Shown here: positions 1 through 10,472 of the stretch, one piece after another
How the letters are laid out: the number at the start of each line of letters is the position of its first letter
Position numbering within the stretch: position 1 is the stretch's first letter
Assembly: GCA_010093605.1 (NCBI GenBank)
Contig: MU004192.1
Coordinates: forward strand, 819,774 to 883,773
Source of the DNA: Lophium mytilinum
Taxonomy: Eukaryota > Ascomycota > Dothideomycetes > Mytilinidiales > Mytilinidiaceae
Direction: 5' to 3'
DNA length: 64,000 bases
Notes under the pieces: generated by a model
Seen by the model: the letters and a program-made list of their open reading frames with translations, nothing else
What the model was told of the DNA's origin: nothing
Database searches by the model: none
Translations under genes and position numbers: made by a program

Positions 1-2
1 CA

Positions 3-173
3 TCTCAATCACCATATTGGGAACAACCACCACTTCTACCCCCTCCGCCGCTACCACGGTCTCAATCTCCAGAAGGGGAACAGCCACCGCTCACACCCCC
101 TCCACCATTACCACCGTCTCAATCTGCACAATGTTCTTATCTACCACATTTAATTCCGCCGCCACCACCGCGC
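3..173 (+). repeat. Three 57-nt tandem repeats coding a proline-rich tail
   Basis: Units at 3–59, 60–116 and 117–173. Each begins tctcaatc and encodes 19 residues starting SQS and ending in a run of four or five prolines with a leucine or an arginine. Units 1 and 2 share SQSP…EQPPL…PPPPLP; unit 3 is more diverged. More units may lie left of the window. Confidence 0.8.
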
Positions 174-1405
174 TCCTCACGTATCCCCAGGGGCGTACGC
201 ATACCGAATTTGGATTATGTTGAAGATGTGTCCAAGTACCGCCGGGGTGGGCTTCACCCTGTAAATTTGGGTGGTGTACTTGGCCACAAATACAAAGTCA
301 TACATAAACTAGGCTATGGAGGCTTCGCTACTGTTTGGCTAGCTCGAGTGCTAGGCGAACAGGGATACGTCGCCGTGAAGATCCCCCGGGCAGACTCTTC
401 AAACAAAGAGATCACTATCTTAACGCATCTACAAAGCGTTGCAAATCACCTCGCTATTGCGAATCTCCTGGACACCTTTACCATCGCCGGTCCGAACGGT
501 ATCCACAATTGTTTAGTATCTGAGGCGGGAGGACCGAAACTAGGAGCTATTTGCAGATTCGGCAAGCGCCTCCCCATATCTTTTGTTCGACCAGCGGCTC
601 AACAGCTTGCGGCATGTGTGGCATGTCTTCACTCTGCAGGAATATGTCATGGCGGTTAGTACTTCATGCTCCTTTATAGAAATTCGCCGCTAATTCTTCT
701 TTAGATCTGACAGACAATAACGTCCTCTTTGAAATTAAGGATCTCCAACAGTGGTCTGAGGCTGAGTTATATCAGCATCTGGGCGCACCGAAAGCGGCCA
801 CACTTCTGCAGTTCAATGGGGACCCTGCCCCACCCTCTGCCCCGGTCGAGGCCGTTTCTGCTATTAACTACTCCAACTTCGATACCGGACTCTTTTCCGG
901 CAGAACTCGCATAGTAGACTTCGGGGAGGCATTTTCCACAAGCAGTCCACCAGCCGGGCTTGGAACAGCAGCATCATACTTTGCACCAGAGATGCTCTTT
1001 GGATATCCACCTTCACTAGCGTCAGATGTATGGGCTCTTGGGTGTCTTATATTCGAGATGCATACCTCTCGCGTATTCGCTCCAGCATTCTTCGGTAGTG
1101 TCGAGGAGGCACTCGGGATGACTCATGCGGCCCTCGGAGCTTTGCCGGAAGCATGGCAAGATTCCTGGTGCGATAAGGCCAAGCCTCTTACCTCCGGGCC
1201 TGGTAAGAAACATTATTGGTTTGATGACCAGATTCAGCGAAGTCGCCCCCTCGACTCGGAAGTTCGAAAAGCAATGCCTGAGCTCTCCCTCGAGGAGCTG
1301 GACCTTCTGCTGGACCTTCTCAAAGGAACTTTAGCCTATGAGCCGAGCCATCGTTTGACCGCCGCAAAAGTAGCAAGGCATGCTTGGTTTACCCGCGAAC
1401 TATGA
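3..1405 (+). CDS. SRPK-like serine/threonine protein kinase, 5' end missing
   Basis: Exons 3..654 and 705..1405; intron 655–704 (gttagt…ctttag). The frame is open to the left edge and has no ATG in the window, so the start lies upstream; 450 codons are visible. Order seen: three 19-residue proline-rich repeats (3–173), then a kinase domain with glycine loop GYGGFATV, Lys in YVAVKI, catalytic loop HGDLTDNNVLF created exactly by the splice, DFGEAF, and FAPEML as the APE motif. The DYVEDVSKYRRGGLHPV segment before the glycine loop is typical of fungal SRPK-family kinases, which phosphorylate SR-type proteins. HRDLK is changed to HGDLT, but the catalytic Asp, the Asn and the DFG Asp are kept, so activity is plausible. 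Substrate is unknown. The family call is firm; orthology to a specific SRPK is not. Confidence 0.85.
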
Positions 1406-1914
1406 AGAGAGCGGTTCAAGATAGTGACTAAGATAGGTAAACGCATCCAACCAGGCGTTGTATAAGGCTCTTCATACGTAGGTAATCTGAAAGGCTGACC
1501 AAGTGCTTCAGATGGCGCTATACATGTATGCACCACCCGTGGAAGTTATTTGTTAGGACGTGATTCTGTTCCTCCGCCGCGTCACCGTTTCCATGTACGG
1601 AGCCAGAGTCTCACTAACAGCCGAACTTGCATCGTGCTAGACCATTTCCGGCGTTCAGTGTACCAATCGCGTAAGAACTGGCCCCGAAGTACCCTCTCGT
1701 CAAGGTTCTTCTGCACGAGGCTGAGTTCCACTTAACTCAAGAAAGTCAGCACGCAGAAGGCTGAGAATCTCGAGGTCTTATTTGCTCTTACCCCGCCATT
1801 TCCGTCACCTGTCATGCGTCAAATTGCTTACTCTTGCCGGAGCAACTGCACTGCTCTCTATATTTGGGAATCCCTCTACAAGTCGGGCGTTATAGCTTGC
1901 ACTTCTACGAGACG
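1406..1914. other. Intergenic, kinase to PLC-like gene
   Basis: About 0.5 kb. Only short overlapping ORFs without family resemblance. It probably holds the kinase 3' UTR and the promoter of the next gene. No repeat or RNA gene seen. Confidence 0.5.
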
Positions 1915-3732
1915 ATGATGCAGTCTAGTTTAGCTCGTGGCAACTACCACGTACTTACACCTAATTTGCTTGAAAGTAGTTTTTAGCCTTGGGGTGGAAA
2001 GAATAGATAGAGGAGGTGTCGTACCGTGGAGAAACAGCCGGTCCACCTAAAAGCATTGATTTTTTATCAGTTTCCAACTTCCAAAACCCCAGCGACGCGA
2101 AGTTTTACATGATGGGCTATGGCGGGTATTTCACTCTCATCAACGCAACTCCCTACAATTGGACTCAAATCTATTCCCATTCATATGAAATGAATACATG
2201 GGCATTCCCGTCAATCATAATCGCAGGTACGCATGTAGGCCATAAGTCTGGCCGCACCGGTATTACTGCTTAAGTGTTGCATTTGCAAACTAGACGCCAT
2301 TGTTAGGGGCGGCCCCAGCGCAAGAAAACCTTCTACTTAAGAGGAAGCCTAGACTACGCTTTCTGAAACTTGACATGAAGCGAGCGTTGTGGCCACCCCA
2401 TAGGGGCACTCCTGGCAATAGCAGACGAGTGTGCACAGAGCTGTAGCCTCTCACTGTGTTCCAAACTATGCTGACCATGTCACAGGAGAATCTTTCCGCG
2501 TGTATACGGAGCTTCAAGAAGAGTTCTTTCTACCATCAGACGACGCGGCAGAAGTAAATTACACGATCGCCAGTCCAGATTCATCCGGCGAGACGGCTTT
2601 CCAAATTTCTTTCCAGAATCGGCATGACCCTACAGGCTTCGATATCACTTGGGGCGACATCCCAGTGCAAGACTACAAGCCTGGAGACAAAGCCAACCTT
2701 GGGTTCGAGCACGATTCAGAGAAGGACGTACAACTAGTAATATCCGGCGATGGAAAGGGAGTTCCGTACGCTACACAGTATCCATACCTCAACTGGATGA
2801 CAGTCAGCATGCCCACGATCGGATGTCAGCCTCTACGTCAAATCTGTATCCCAGGCTCTCACGACGCCGGCATGTCGGAATGGAACCCGCATACCTCTGG
2901 TGCAGAGCAGATAAACATTCAAACGCAACAACTCGACATCCTAGGCCAACTCAACGCAGGCGTACGCTGGTTCGACATCCGACCCGTGCTCGCTGGTGGG
3001 ATCTTCCGCACTGGCCATTACTCCGCCGTCGGGCCCCAGATGCAGGGAGGTGACGGGCAGAAGATCTCCGATATCATTGAGGAAGTCAACAATTTTACTG
3101 CTCCAGACGGCATGAACGAACTCATCGTACTCAGTCTCTCAAGTTCCATGGATACTGATACTGGTACAAAGCGTTTCCCAGCCTTCAGCAGATCACAGTA
3201 TACGGCTCTACTTCAAGCCTTCCTTGGCCTCAACCACCGCTATGTCGCACCTAGTGGAACCACTGACCTCACCACTATTCCACTCTCTGACATCATTGGA
3301 AAGGCTCCCGCAATCCTAATCATAGTCAACGAGAATGGTGTCGACCTCTCCCCATTCTCCAATATGGGCATCTACCCCGCCAAAGTCTTCCCGGTCTACA
3401 ACTCCTACGCCAATGTCGATGACGTCGCAACCATGAGCGCTGACCAGCTAGGGAAAATGAAAACCAATCGCACTAGTCCTTCGGATAAGATGTTCACCCT
3501 GAGTTGGACTTTGACCCAGCAAGGGACAGACGTGGGAGTGGTGTGGAGGTCCATCCTGGACTTGGCCGATTGGGCGTACAAGGCACTCTATCGGGAGCTG
3601 TGGGGCGGGGATCTGAGCTCTAACTCCTATCCGAATATCATCGAGGTGGATGATGTGAGGGCGGATGGTGGGGTAACGGCGTTAGCAATGGCGATTAACA
3701 GTTATTTGAGTCCGGGCTGTCCGGGTGAGTAG
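1915..3732 (+). CDS. PLC-like phosphodiesterase (PI-PLC X-domain fold)
   Basis: Best model 1915..1950, 2007..2226, 2486..3732 (500 aa). The second intron (2227–2485, gtacgc…cacag with ctgac branch) joins IIAG to ESFRVY in frame and is well supported by the open frames on both sides. The first exon and its 56-nt intron are tentative; they are proposed because the conserved segment before MMGYGGYF needs a start upstream of an in-frame stop at 2004. If that is wrong, the first ATG is 2109. The C-terminal half has the X-domain hallmark IPGSHDAGM with the catalytic His, and GVRWFDIRP. Fungal proteins of this type are related to PI-specific phospholipase C but usually lack a proven substrate. No signal peptide or C2/Y domain is seen, so it is probably a stand-alone phosphodiesterase. 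Confidence 0.75.
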
Positions 3733-4321
3733 GGGAAAGGGAGCCGGCGTCATGTCCTGATTTTTTTTCCTGTGCTAAGTCCCCTCCGTCCGGTACATCA
3801 ACCTCTCGCTCATTCGAATCTACTTACTCCAGAGGCAAATGTTGTCTTGTGATATGCTCACAATCTTTGGATATTACTATCAAAGGCGAGTTGACGAGTT
3901 CTTGATCGGTCTGGGAGTGTGGCTCTCTTCTATAGTTGAAATAATGGAAGAGTTCCCCTTCTATAAGGATTATACACTGGACTGAGAAAGCCTGTTAGCT
4001 GCTTGTAGCTTTTCCTTGTATGCGATAGTAGCTCACCTCAGGATAGCTACAGCTCAGGCTGGGGCATGAGCGGCACCCTTGTTCCCGTTTTTGACACCCC
4101 GAGTGGTACATGAGCTTCCGTCAGAACAAGTGGATTTAAGGGGCCAAATTATGCCTCTTCGGGGTATTTACGGCCAACCTGCTGCGGGGTTGGAACGATC
4201 CGGTGAAAAGTAAGAACAACATCATCACCAACCTTCCAACCACTAGCCCAATTCTCGATTCTTATCTGATCTAGAGGCCAATAACCGCTCGTCCAGAACT
4301 GTTCAGTCTAGAATAAATGCC
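3733..4321. other. Intergenic, PLC-like to HET gene
   Basis: About 0.6 kb with a short T-run near 3764. No ORF or repeat worth calling; likely the 3' UTR and the HET promoter. Confidence 0.5.
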
Positions 4322-6438
4322 ATGGCAGAGCGAACGACTTCTTCTAGCAAAACCTCAGCAATTTGCCCTGTCTGCAACTTACTTCCTCTCCACAAATTAA
4401 ACACAGAAAATCCGGACCTTTACATTTTTCCCGTTTCACTAGTCCTTGAAGAGATGGACTTCAAATCTGTCGAGCAATCTGCTTCTGAGTGCGACCTCTG
4501 TCGACTACTCGTCGCGGTACGAACCCACTGGCTCTCAGAAGAGCGCGATCGTTTCCTGGCATACGATGGGACGCTCTACTGGACCCCATGTGGGAGGAGT
4601 CAGACAAGGTTCCGATACACAGATCATAGCTACCTTGGGCTATGTGTCGACTTCGGTGGGTTGCATATCATACGTAGCCAATTGGATTATCGTTGATTCG
4701 GCTTGATGCATCAGACAGCATTCTAGCTAAGTGCATCGAACCCCGACATACCGATACGGATCCTTCATCTGACCGGTCGAGTCGGTTGATAAAGTATTGG
4801 ATGTCCAACTGCGAAAGGAAGCATAGTACTTGCTCCAGGGTAGATGCCCTTCTTCCTACTCGTGTCATCGACGTCGGAGACGCAACGTCGAAAACTTGAG
4901 GCTGGTCGAAACCGAGGAAATGGGAGACAAGGCAGGCAAATATGCTGCCTTGAGCCATTGTCGGGGTACATGTAGGGCGTTCCTAACTCGAAAAGCAGAT
5001 CTCGGCGACAGGAAACGGGGCTTTACAATGACCGACTTGCCTGCAACTTTTCGCGATGCCGTGCGAGTTGCAAGAAGCCTGGATATACCGTACCTATGGA
5101 TCGATTCTTTGTAAGTAACAATATCAAATTAAGAGATTCCACTGCTCAATCCTCCACAGGTGCATCTTGCAGGGCGACCTGGATGACTGGGAGATTGAAT
5201 CAGCTAAAATGGCCGGAGTTTACGAAAACGCAACCTTGGTTGTTGCTGCTGTTAACGCAGCGGATGATGGAGAAGGATTTCTCAAGGAACGCAAAAGGCA
5301 CTATCCTCCGGTTAATATCAAATCGACTTCAGGACATATGGCTCGAGTATTCATTCAGCCAGCTTTTATAGCAGATACGTCGTACCCTCCTCTTCACAAT
5401 AGGGCATGGACACTACAGGAGAGCTACCTCGGAACCCGTAAAGTACTCTTTAACTCCTTAGATCTCCAATGGCAGTGCAGGCAGGCTATGTGGTTTGAAC
5501 TAGGAAAAGAAAACCGGCAAATAGGGAACTCGTTGCAAGACGTGCTACCAAAACGTCTTGAAAATGGCGGCATATCGTACCAAGGATGGTACTTTACGGT
5601 CCAAAGTTACACAACTCGGGCTATTACATACGAGTCAGACAAACTTCCTGCTCTCTCCGCCCTTGCTCAACGCGTGGCTCAGCATTCTAAGGACACTTAT
5701 CTCGCAGGCATCTGGGAACGCGACATCGCCAAAGGCTTGCTGTGGTACCGAGTAGTTCGCCGAGTATTCAGGCAAAATGAAAGTTCTGCTCCCTTCTCGA
5801 ATACTGGAAGGCAACCTCAGAGAACAGTTTACCTTGCGCCGACTTGGTCGTGGACCTCGTTCCCGGGGGCGATCCACTTCGTTTTCGCAGATCCTTCGAC
5901 AGCTGACGTAGAAGTCCTTCCGGGTCTTGACTTCCTAGGTAGCCAGGTCGAAGTACCCGGAAAGAATCCCTTCGGTGCGGTAGGGCCATGTAGCATTACT
6001 CTGAGAGCGCCCTTGTTGTCGCTTGAACACAACGTTGACTGGGGGGATATCATAACGAGCGGTGAATTAGCTGCGAACAGAGCTGCGAACAGAACTTGGT
6101 TCCATGATTTGCTGTTTTGCCCAGAACTCGAAGACGTCGATATCGACATGGCATCTTCGTTCGACTATCCAGAAGAATCGATGGGACAGCTTCGTGCACT
6201 TCCATTGATATTTTCTTGTTGTGAAGATGGTCATTTCTACGAGGCGGAGAACTATGATTTGAAGGAGATTGAAGCCCCTAAAGTATGGCACAAGGTGCAC
6301 GGCATTATTTTATCTACCCAAGACGGCCAGCCGACTTCTTATGAGAGGGTGGGGTGTTTCGACCTTTGGCCGATCGAAATATCGGAGTTCAATAGGATAT
6401 TGGAAGGCATTGGTAGCCATGTAGTAAGACTTGTCTAG
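4322..6438 (+). pseudogene. HET-domain protein gene with an apparent frameshift
   Basis: Starts MAERTTSS at 4322. Exon 4322–4655, intron 4656–4714 (59 nt, gtgggt…tcag), then LIKYWMSNCERKHSTCSR and LLPTRVIDVGD, a classic lead-in to HET domains. At about 4875–4890 the frame must change by one base to reach LRLVETEE and KYAALSHC; no intron fits there. The next intron, 5111–5159, restores WIDSLCILQ, and the frame then runs to 6438. HET motifs seen: YAALSHC, LPATFRDAV, YLWIDSLCI and VYENATLVVAA. HET proteins trigger cell death on fusion of incompatible strains. The conserved Trp of SHCWG is Arg here (SHCRG), a second sign of decay. A sequencing error would be the alternative to a true pseudogene. 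Confidence 0.75.
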
Positions 6439-6649
6439 TCCTCTGAATCAATACTAGAATAGGCGCGCCGTGTAACTAGAATATAGAAGTGGTTCAATAA
6501 CATCTCGTTCCGACTCGCTTAAAACTACTCGCTTTTGCTCTACGAAGTACTTCCATGTTTCGCGACGTCACACCTCACACAACGACAAGATGTAGACCCA
6601 AAGCTCCATCACACGCCCAACCCCATAACCCACTCATCTCATCCTCATC

Positions 6650-7643
6650 ATGGCCTCATCTCGACTTCGAGAGCAAGACCTCACCGGCAAAGTCGCCGTT
6701 ATAACCGGCGCCTCCCGCGGCATCGGCCGCGCCACCGCCGTGAACTTAGCATCGAGAGGCTGCTCTATCATAGGCACTTGCTCCAGCCCACAAACAATCC
6801 ACTTCATCGACGTGCTCGAGAACGAGATAGCATCATGGTACAAAGCCGCCAACCAATCGCAGAGCTCCAAGATCAAAGGCATTGCCGCAGACATCTTCTC
6901 GCCCACGTGCGCGCAGACCATCGCTGATGCCTTGATCCGGCATTTCGATGGTCACGTGGATATCTTTGTTAACAATGCTTCGGATTCTGGTACCGGGATG
7001 TTGGGAGAGCTGAAGGCAGAGGAGATCCAGAAAAGCTTAGTGGGGAATGTGCAGACGCCGGTGTTGATAGTGGATGAGTTGGTTAAGAGGAAGATGTTTC
7101 GGCCTGACAGCCGCATCATCTATGTTTCGTCGATTAGGACGAGGCAGCCATGGGCAGGTCAGTTGATGTATGCGGCTGGGAAGAGCGCGGGCGAATCGTT
7201 ATGCAGGACGTGGAGTCAGGCGTTTGGGGGAAGGGATGAGAAGGTTGGTTATCGGTCCCATTGCCGAAAGCAACGTTGGAGATTTGTTCATGATGCTAAC
7301 ATACTTTCAGTTTGCCTTCATGGCTGGAACGACAGCGAATGCAGTGACGGTCGGCTTGACGCAGACGGGCTCGGTGATGAATTGCCCACCTGATGTTTTG
7401 GAGGGCTTCAAGCAGGAATTCATGCCCCTGCAGAGTATCCCGAAGCTTGGACAGCCTGAGGATATTTCCGTGAGTCTCTCGTTAGCAGTTGAATTCAGTC
7501 GAAATGGTTCAATGTCGGCTCAAGAATTCAGACTAACAGAGTTCATCATTTAGGATGTGATAGGGATGCTATGTAGTCGTGATGCCCGATGGATTACAGG
7601 CTCGGTCATTAGTGCCAGCGGAGGTGGAATCAAAATCGTTTGA
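6650..7643 (+). CDS. Short-chain dehydrogenase/reductase (SDR)
   Basis: Exons 6650..7243, 7311..7469, 7554..7643 give 280 aa. Introns are gttggt…tttcag (67 nt) and gtgagt…tttag (84 nt). The Rossmann start VAVITGASRGIGRATA holds the TGxxxGxG cofactor motif at residues 18–25; NNAS stands for the NNAG motif; the active site is Ser in YVSSIRTRQ and YxxxK in MYAAGKSAG. The end GSVISASGGG is the usual SDR C-terminus. It should be a cytosolic NAD(P)-dependent oxidoreductase; substrate cannot be read from sequence. The gene follows the HET gene by 0.2 kb in the same direction, and the 107-nt repeat array begins about 90 nt after its stop. Family call is firm. Confidence 0.9.
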
Positions 7644-7730
7644 GGCGTTGATCATCTTCTATGAACATACCGGGTGGACATTCGAAGGGCCCCGGAGCAA
7701 ACAACTGAGATGAGCCCGAACCTAGTGTGT

Positions 7731-8165
7731 AGATCTGATATGAAGTGATCTCCAACAACATGCCAAAATCGAGTTCAAATCGCACGGACTGGCTCCACTT
7801 CATACATCTCAACGCTGCCAAATGTACCCTATATCCAAGGTCTGATATAGGGCGTCCTCCAATAATATGCCAAAATCAAGTTCAAATTGCACGGACTGGC
7901 TCCACTTTATACATCTCAACACTGCCAGATGTACCCTAAAGCCAAGGTCTGATAAAGAGTGACCTCCAATAGTATGCCCAAATCGAATTCAAATCGCACG
8001 GACTGGCTCCACTTCATACATCTTAACACCGCCAAATATACCCTGAATCCATGGTCTAATATGAGGCCTCCTCCAATAACATACCAAAAGCGAGTCCAAA
8101 TCGCACGGACTGGCTCCACTTTATACATCTTAACCATGCCAAATCAAGCCCAAGTTCCTTGTCTT
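7731..8165. repeat. Four-copy tandem repeat, exact 107-nt period
   Basis: Units begin at ctccaa at 7750, 7857, 7964 and 8071, all exactly 107 nt apart, with a partial unit before (7731) and a truncated end. The best conserved core is gcacggactggctccact at 7782, 7889, 7996 and 8103. Units differ by substitutions only, no indels. 107 is not a multiple of three, so the array is not coding. A related copy lies at 55205–55425. Confidence 0.9.
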
Positions 8166-9168
8166 ATGCAGGCTGTCAGGCAATTCGCATCGCAAGAGTG
8201 ACCGATAACAAGTGTCGAACGACGTGCAAAAGTCAAGCAATCCGAATTCAGCGCTCTGTTGAATAGGATTGACCTACATTTGAGACATCACACTGGCCCC
8301 TCAAGAATTATCCTGGGAAAGCGGGTTCGGTGTGTGCTTGAAAGGTTATGCCGGGGTTCGGGTCCTTGTAGGATGATTACTGCTGCGCGGATGCACCGAG
8401 GTCAAACGCGTGAAGTGAAATGATGGAAAGCTTCATATTTGCAGGAGACTAGACAAGAATAAATTATAAATTGGTAGAAGTTTCGTCTTCAGCTTCACAT
8501 TTCGTGTCTTCTCTTGTTCTTCTACGCTGTTGAGCGCGCCTACCGATGACAACTTCGATGGAGCATGTCGACTTCATCGTAATAAGCGCTACGAACACAT
8601 TCAATATACTCAGAACTCGATAGATGAGAATCAGGTTTTAGTGCAAAACTCTTTGGACATACTACAGTGGTACATCGGCATATATGTTGTCATGCGAGCA
8701 GATCCGACGAGTTCACATCAGGCGTAGAGAGTGCCTGGAGAGCTTACGTTGCTAATTCCCACATACATTGTATTTACAGCATCGCAAAACAAAATGGCGC
8801 TATCTACCAAGCAATTACGGCCAACTTCGCTAGCACATGGGACAAGTTCTGTCTAGTCGGTTTTAGCTGTAGTTTGCTTTCAGATCGCAACGTTTTTAGA
8901 CGCTGGAAGTTGATGGAAGAGCCGCGCACGATACGAATTCACGTTTTATGAGATACGTCATCACAGAAGGAGCTCATCTTCCACTGACTCGATTCAATTG
9001 CTTGACACGATCTTCAGGGGGGCCGATAGGCCAAATGCTTTCCAACGCCCGCTCATTACGTACCTGCCGCCCGTTTGATGCCTCGAGAGTACACCGATGT
9101 ACCCCTCGAACAGCACAGTCGCATCAATGACAACCACACGGGGCGTCTCAGTGCACTGCCTAAAAGCT
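8166..9168. other. Intergenic block after the repeat array
   Basis: About 1 kb, fairly AT-rich. Only short unconvincing ORFs. No transposon ORF or terminal repeat recognised. It precedes the 3' end of the DUF2231 gene on the other strand. Confidence 0.45.
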
Positions 9169-9744
9169 TTACTGTACTTTCTTCAACTTGCTGTTCCCAC
9201 TGGGCCCTCCAACACCCATCCCATACTTGTACACCAGGTTTGCTCCCAGATACGCTGAAATTAGGACCATAGGGAATGTCACAGCTCCACTGATGACAAT
9301 GTTCAGCGGTTCCGGCTTGTAATCGGTAGTAGTGCGCCTTGTCCACGCATTGTACACATTCCCAAAGACGACGAGATCGTTCAGAGCCGCGTGCGCGATT
9401 CCAGTCAATGCCTTGGGGGTCTTCACGCCATCGCGTTGGACCAGGGGCATCAGCTGTGCAATGCCAGTGATCACAGAGGGAACTGCGGTGACTATGGCAA
9501 GAATATTGGTGTAGTATGAGAGGATCGGTATGGTCGCAAGGTAGATGTTGACGTCGGCCTTCTTTAGGGCTGAGAGGATAAGCGGGCCCGTGGTGGAGTT
9601 GGTCGCGGCCGCGTAGAAGATGTCGAGGAGCCCGCTGAGGATTGTGAAGGTAATAGGGAAGTGGACGGTCGCGGGGTGCACTGGGTGGCTACGGTGTGTT
9701 AGCTGAGTTCAATATGAGTATCTGTCCGTTAATTCTCACCCCAT
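9169..9744 (-). CDS. DUF2231-type integral membrane protein
   Basis: Minus strand: a 5-nt first exon (9744..9740, ATGGG), a 51-nt intron (9739–9689, gtgaga…cgtag) and exon 9688..9169, giving 174 aa starting MGHPVHPATVHFPI. HPATVHFPI is the hallmark of the DUF2231 family. Hydrophobic segments follow: FTILSGLLDIFYAA, ILSYYTNILAIVTAVPSVITG and a C-terminal VISGAVTFPMVLISAYLGANL, so about four membrane spans are likely. It ends in a short basic tail (KLKKVQ). The function of the family is unknown; heme or quinone roles have been guessed for bacterial members but are not visible here. The tiny first exon is chosen because it restores the conserved HPVHP start. Confidence 0.8.
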
Positions 9745-10472
9745 TGTCGCGGTCTGATGATGAGTTCGGTAGGAGTAGTATGATATGCTAATTCGTTCGA
9801 CACAGAAGTATACAATGGATGTGAGTAAAAGAAAAAGCGCGATTGGTCCTACATATCTACTGCGTAGCTACCTTTGTACCCTTGCAGATGGACTGGTAAT
9901 GATGACGGCTGCATCCGAACCCTAAATCCCCCAGAGTTCTAGACATCTATTTAAAGATGTCATTGCATGTGTCAGTCAGTAGTCCCCTTTCGAGGTATAC
10001 ATTTCAGCGCAAATAGAAAGGCGTGACGAGCAGGACCACATGCTAGGCCATCGACGGCGCGATGAAGCAAGAGACGGACGCTGGCGTGGCAGGGCGTGGT
10101 GGGAATTGCGATGGGCTACGAACAAGCCAGTGCCACTACACTGCTATTAGACTAAGCCGCAAATGACGAACCACATTCTCAATGACTTTATCTGCCCCAT
10201 TAGAATGCTCGCCTCATAGAGCATCAACTCTTGACTCTTGGGACACGAGTGTGGTTCAAAAAATAAGGTAACAGGACATTACGACTCAGTAGACTCGGAG
10301 GACGATCAGCATCAGGGGTCTGAAAGACACCAAGCCAAGCAATAGTGGCTGTGCGGGCTGCGGACTGTGCATGATGGCGTCCGCGTCCGATCTCCATCTC
10401 TTGCAGCTCATCTTGTCTTCTGCTTGATTTTTCATTATCTTGTTCGCGACATGCCCTTAGTGAAGATTCGGT
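9745..10472. promoter_or_regulatory. Shared divergent promoter, DUF2231 / CorA-like
   Basis: 728 nt between the two start codons, which point away from each other. It holds a TATTTAAA element at 9948–9955. No conserved upstream ORF is evident. Co-regulation is possible but not shown. Confidence 0.4.

Noticed and set aside
4840-4899. 60-nt intron that would explain the HET frameshift
   Set aside because: It would remove the conserved LLPTRVIDVGD block and gives the wrong downstream frame.
7731-8165. CRISPR-like array
   Set aside because: Units are tandem with no spacers, and the organism is a eukaryote.
7959-8201. ORFs inside the 107-nt repeats
   Set aside because: The period is not a multiple of three, so frames change between units; peptides are by-products of the repeat.
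8345-8375. tRNA-like B box ggttcgggtcc
   Set aside because: The flanking bases do not form a T-stem or cloverleaf; no A box found.
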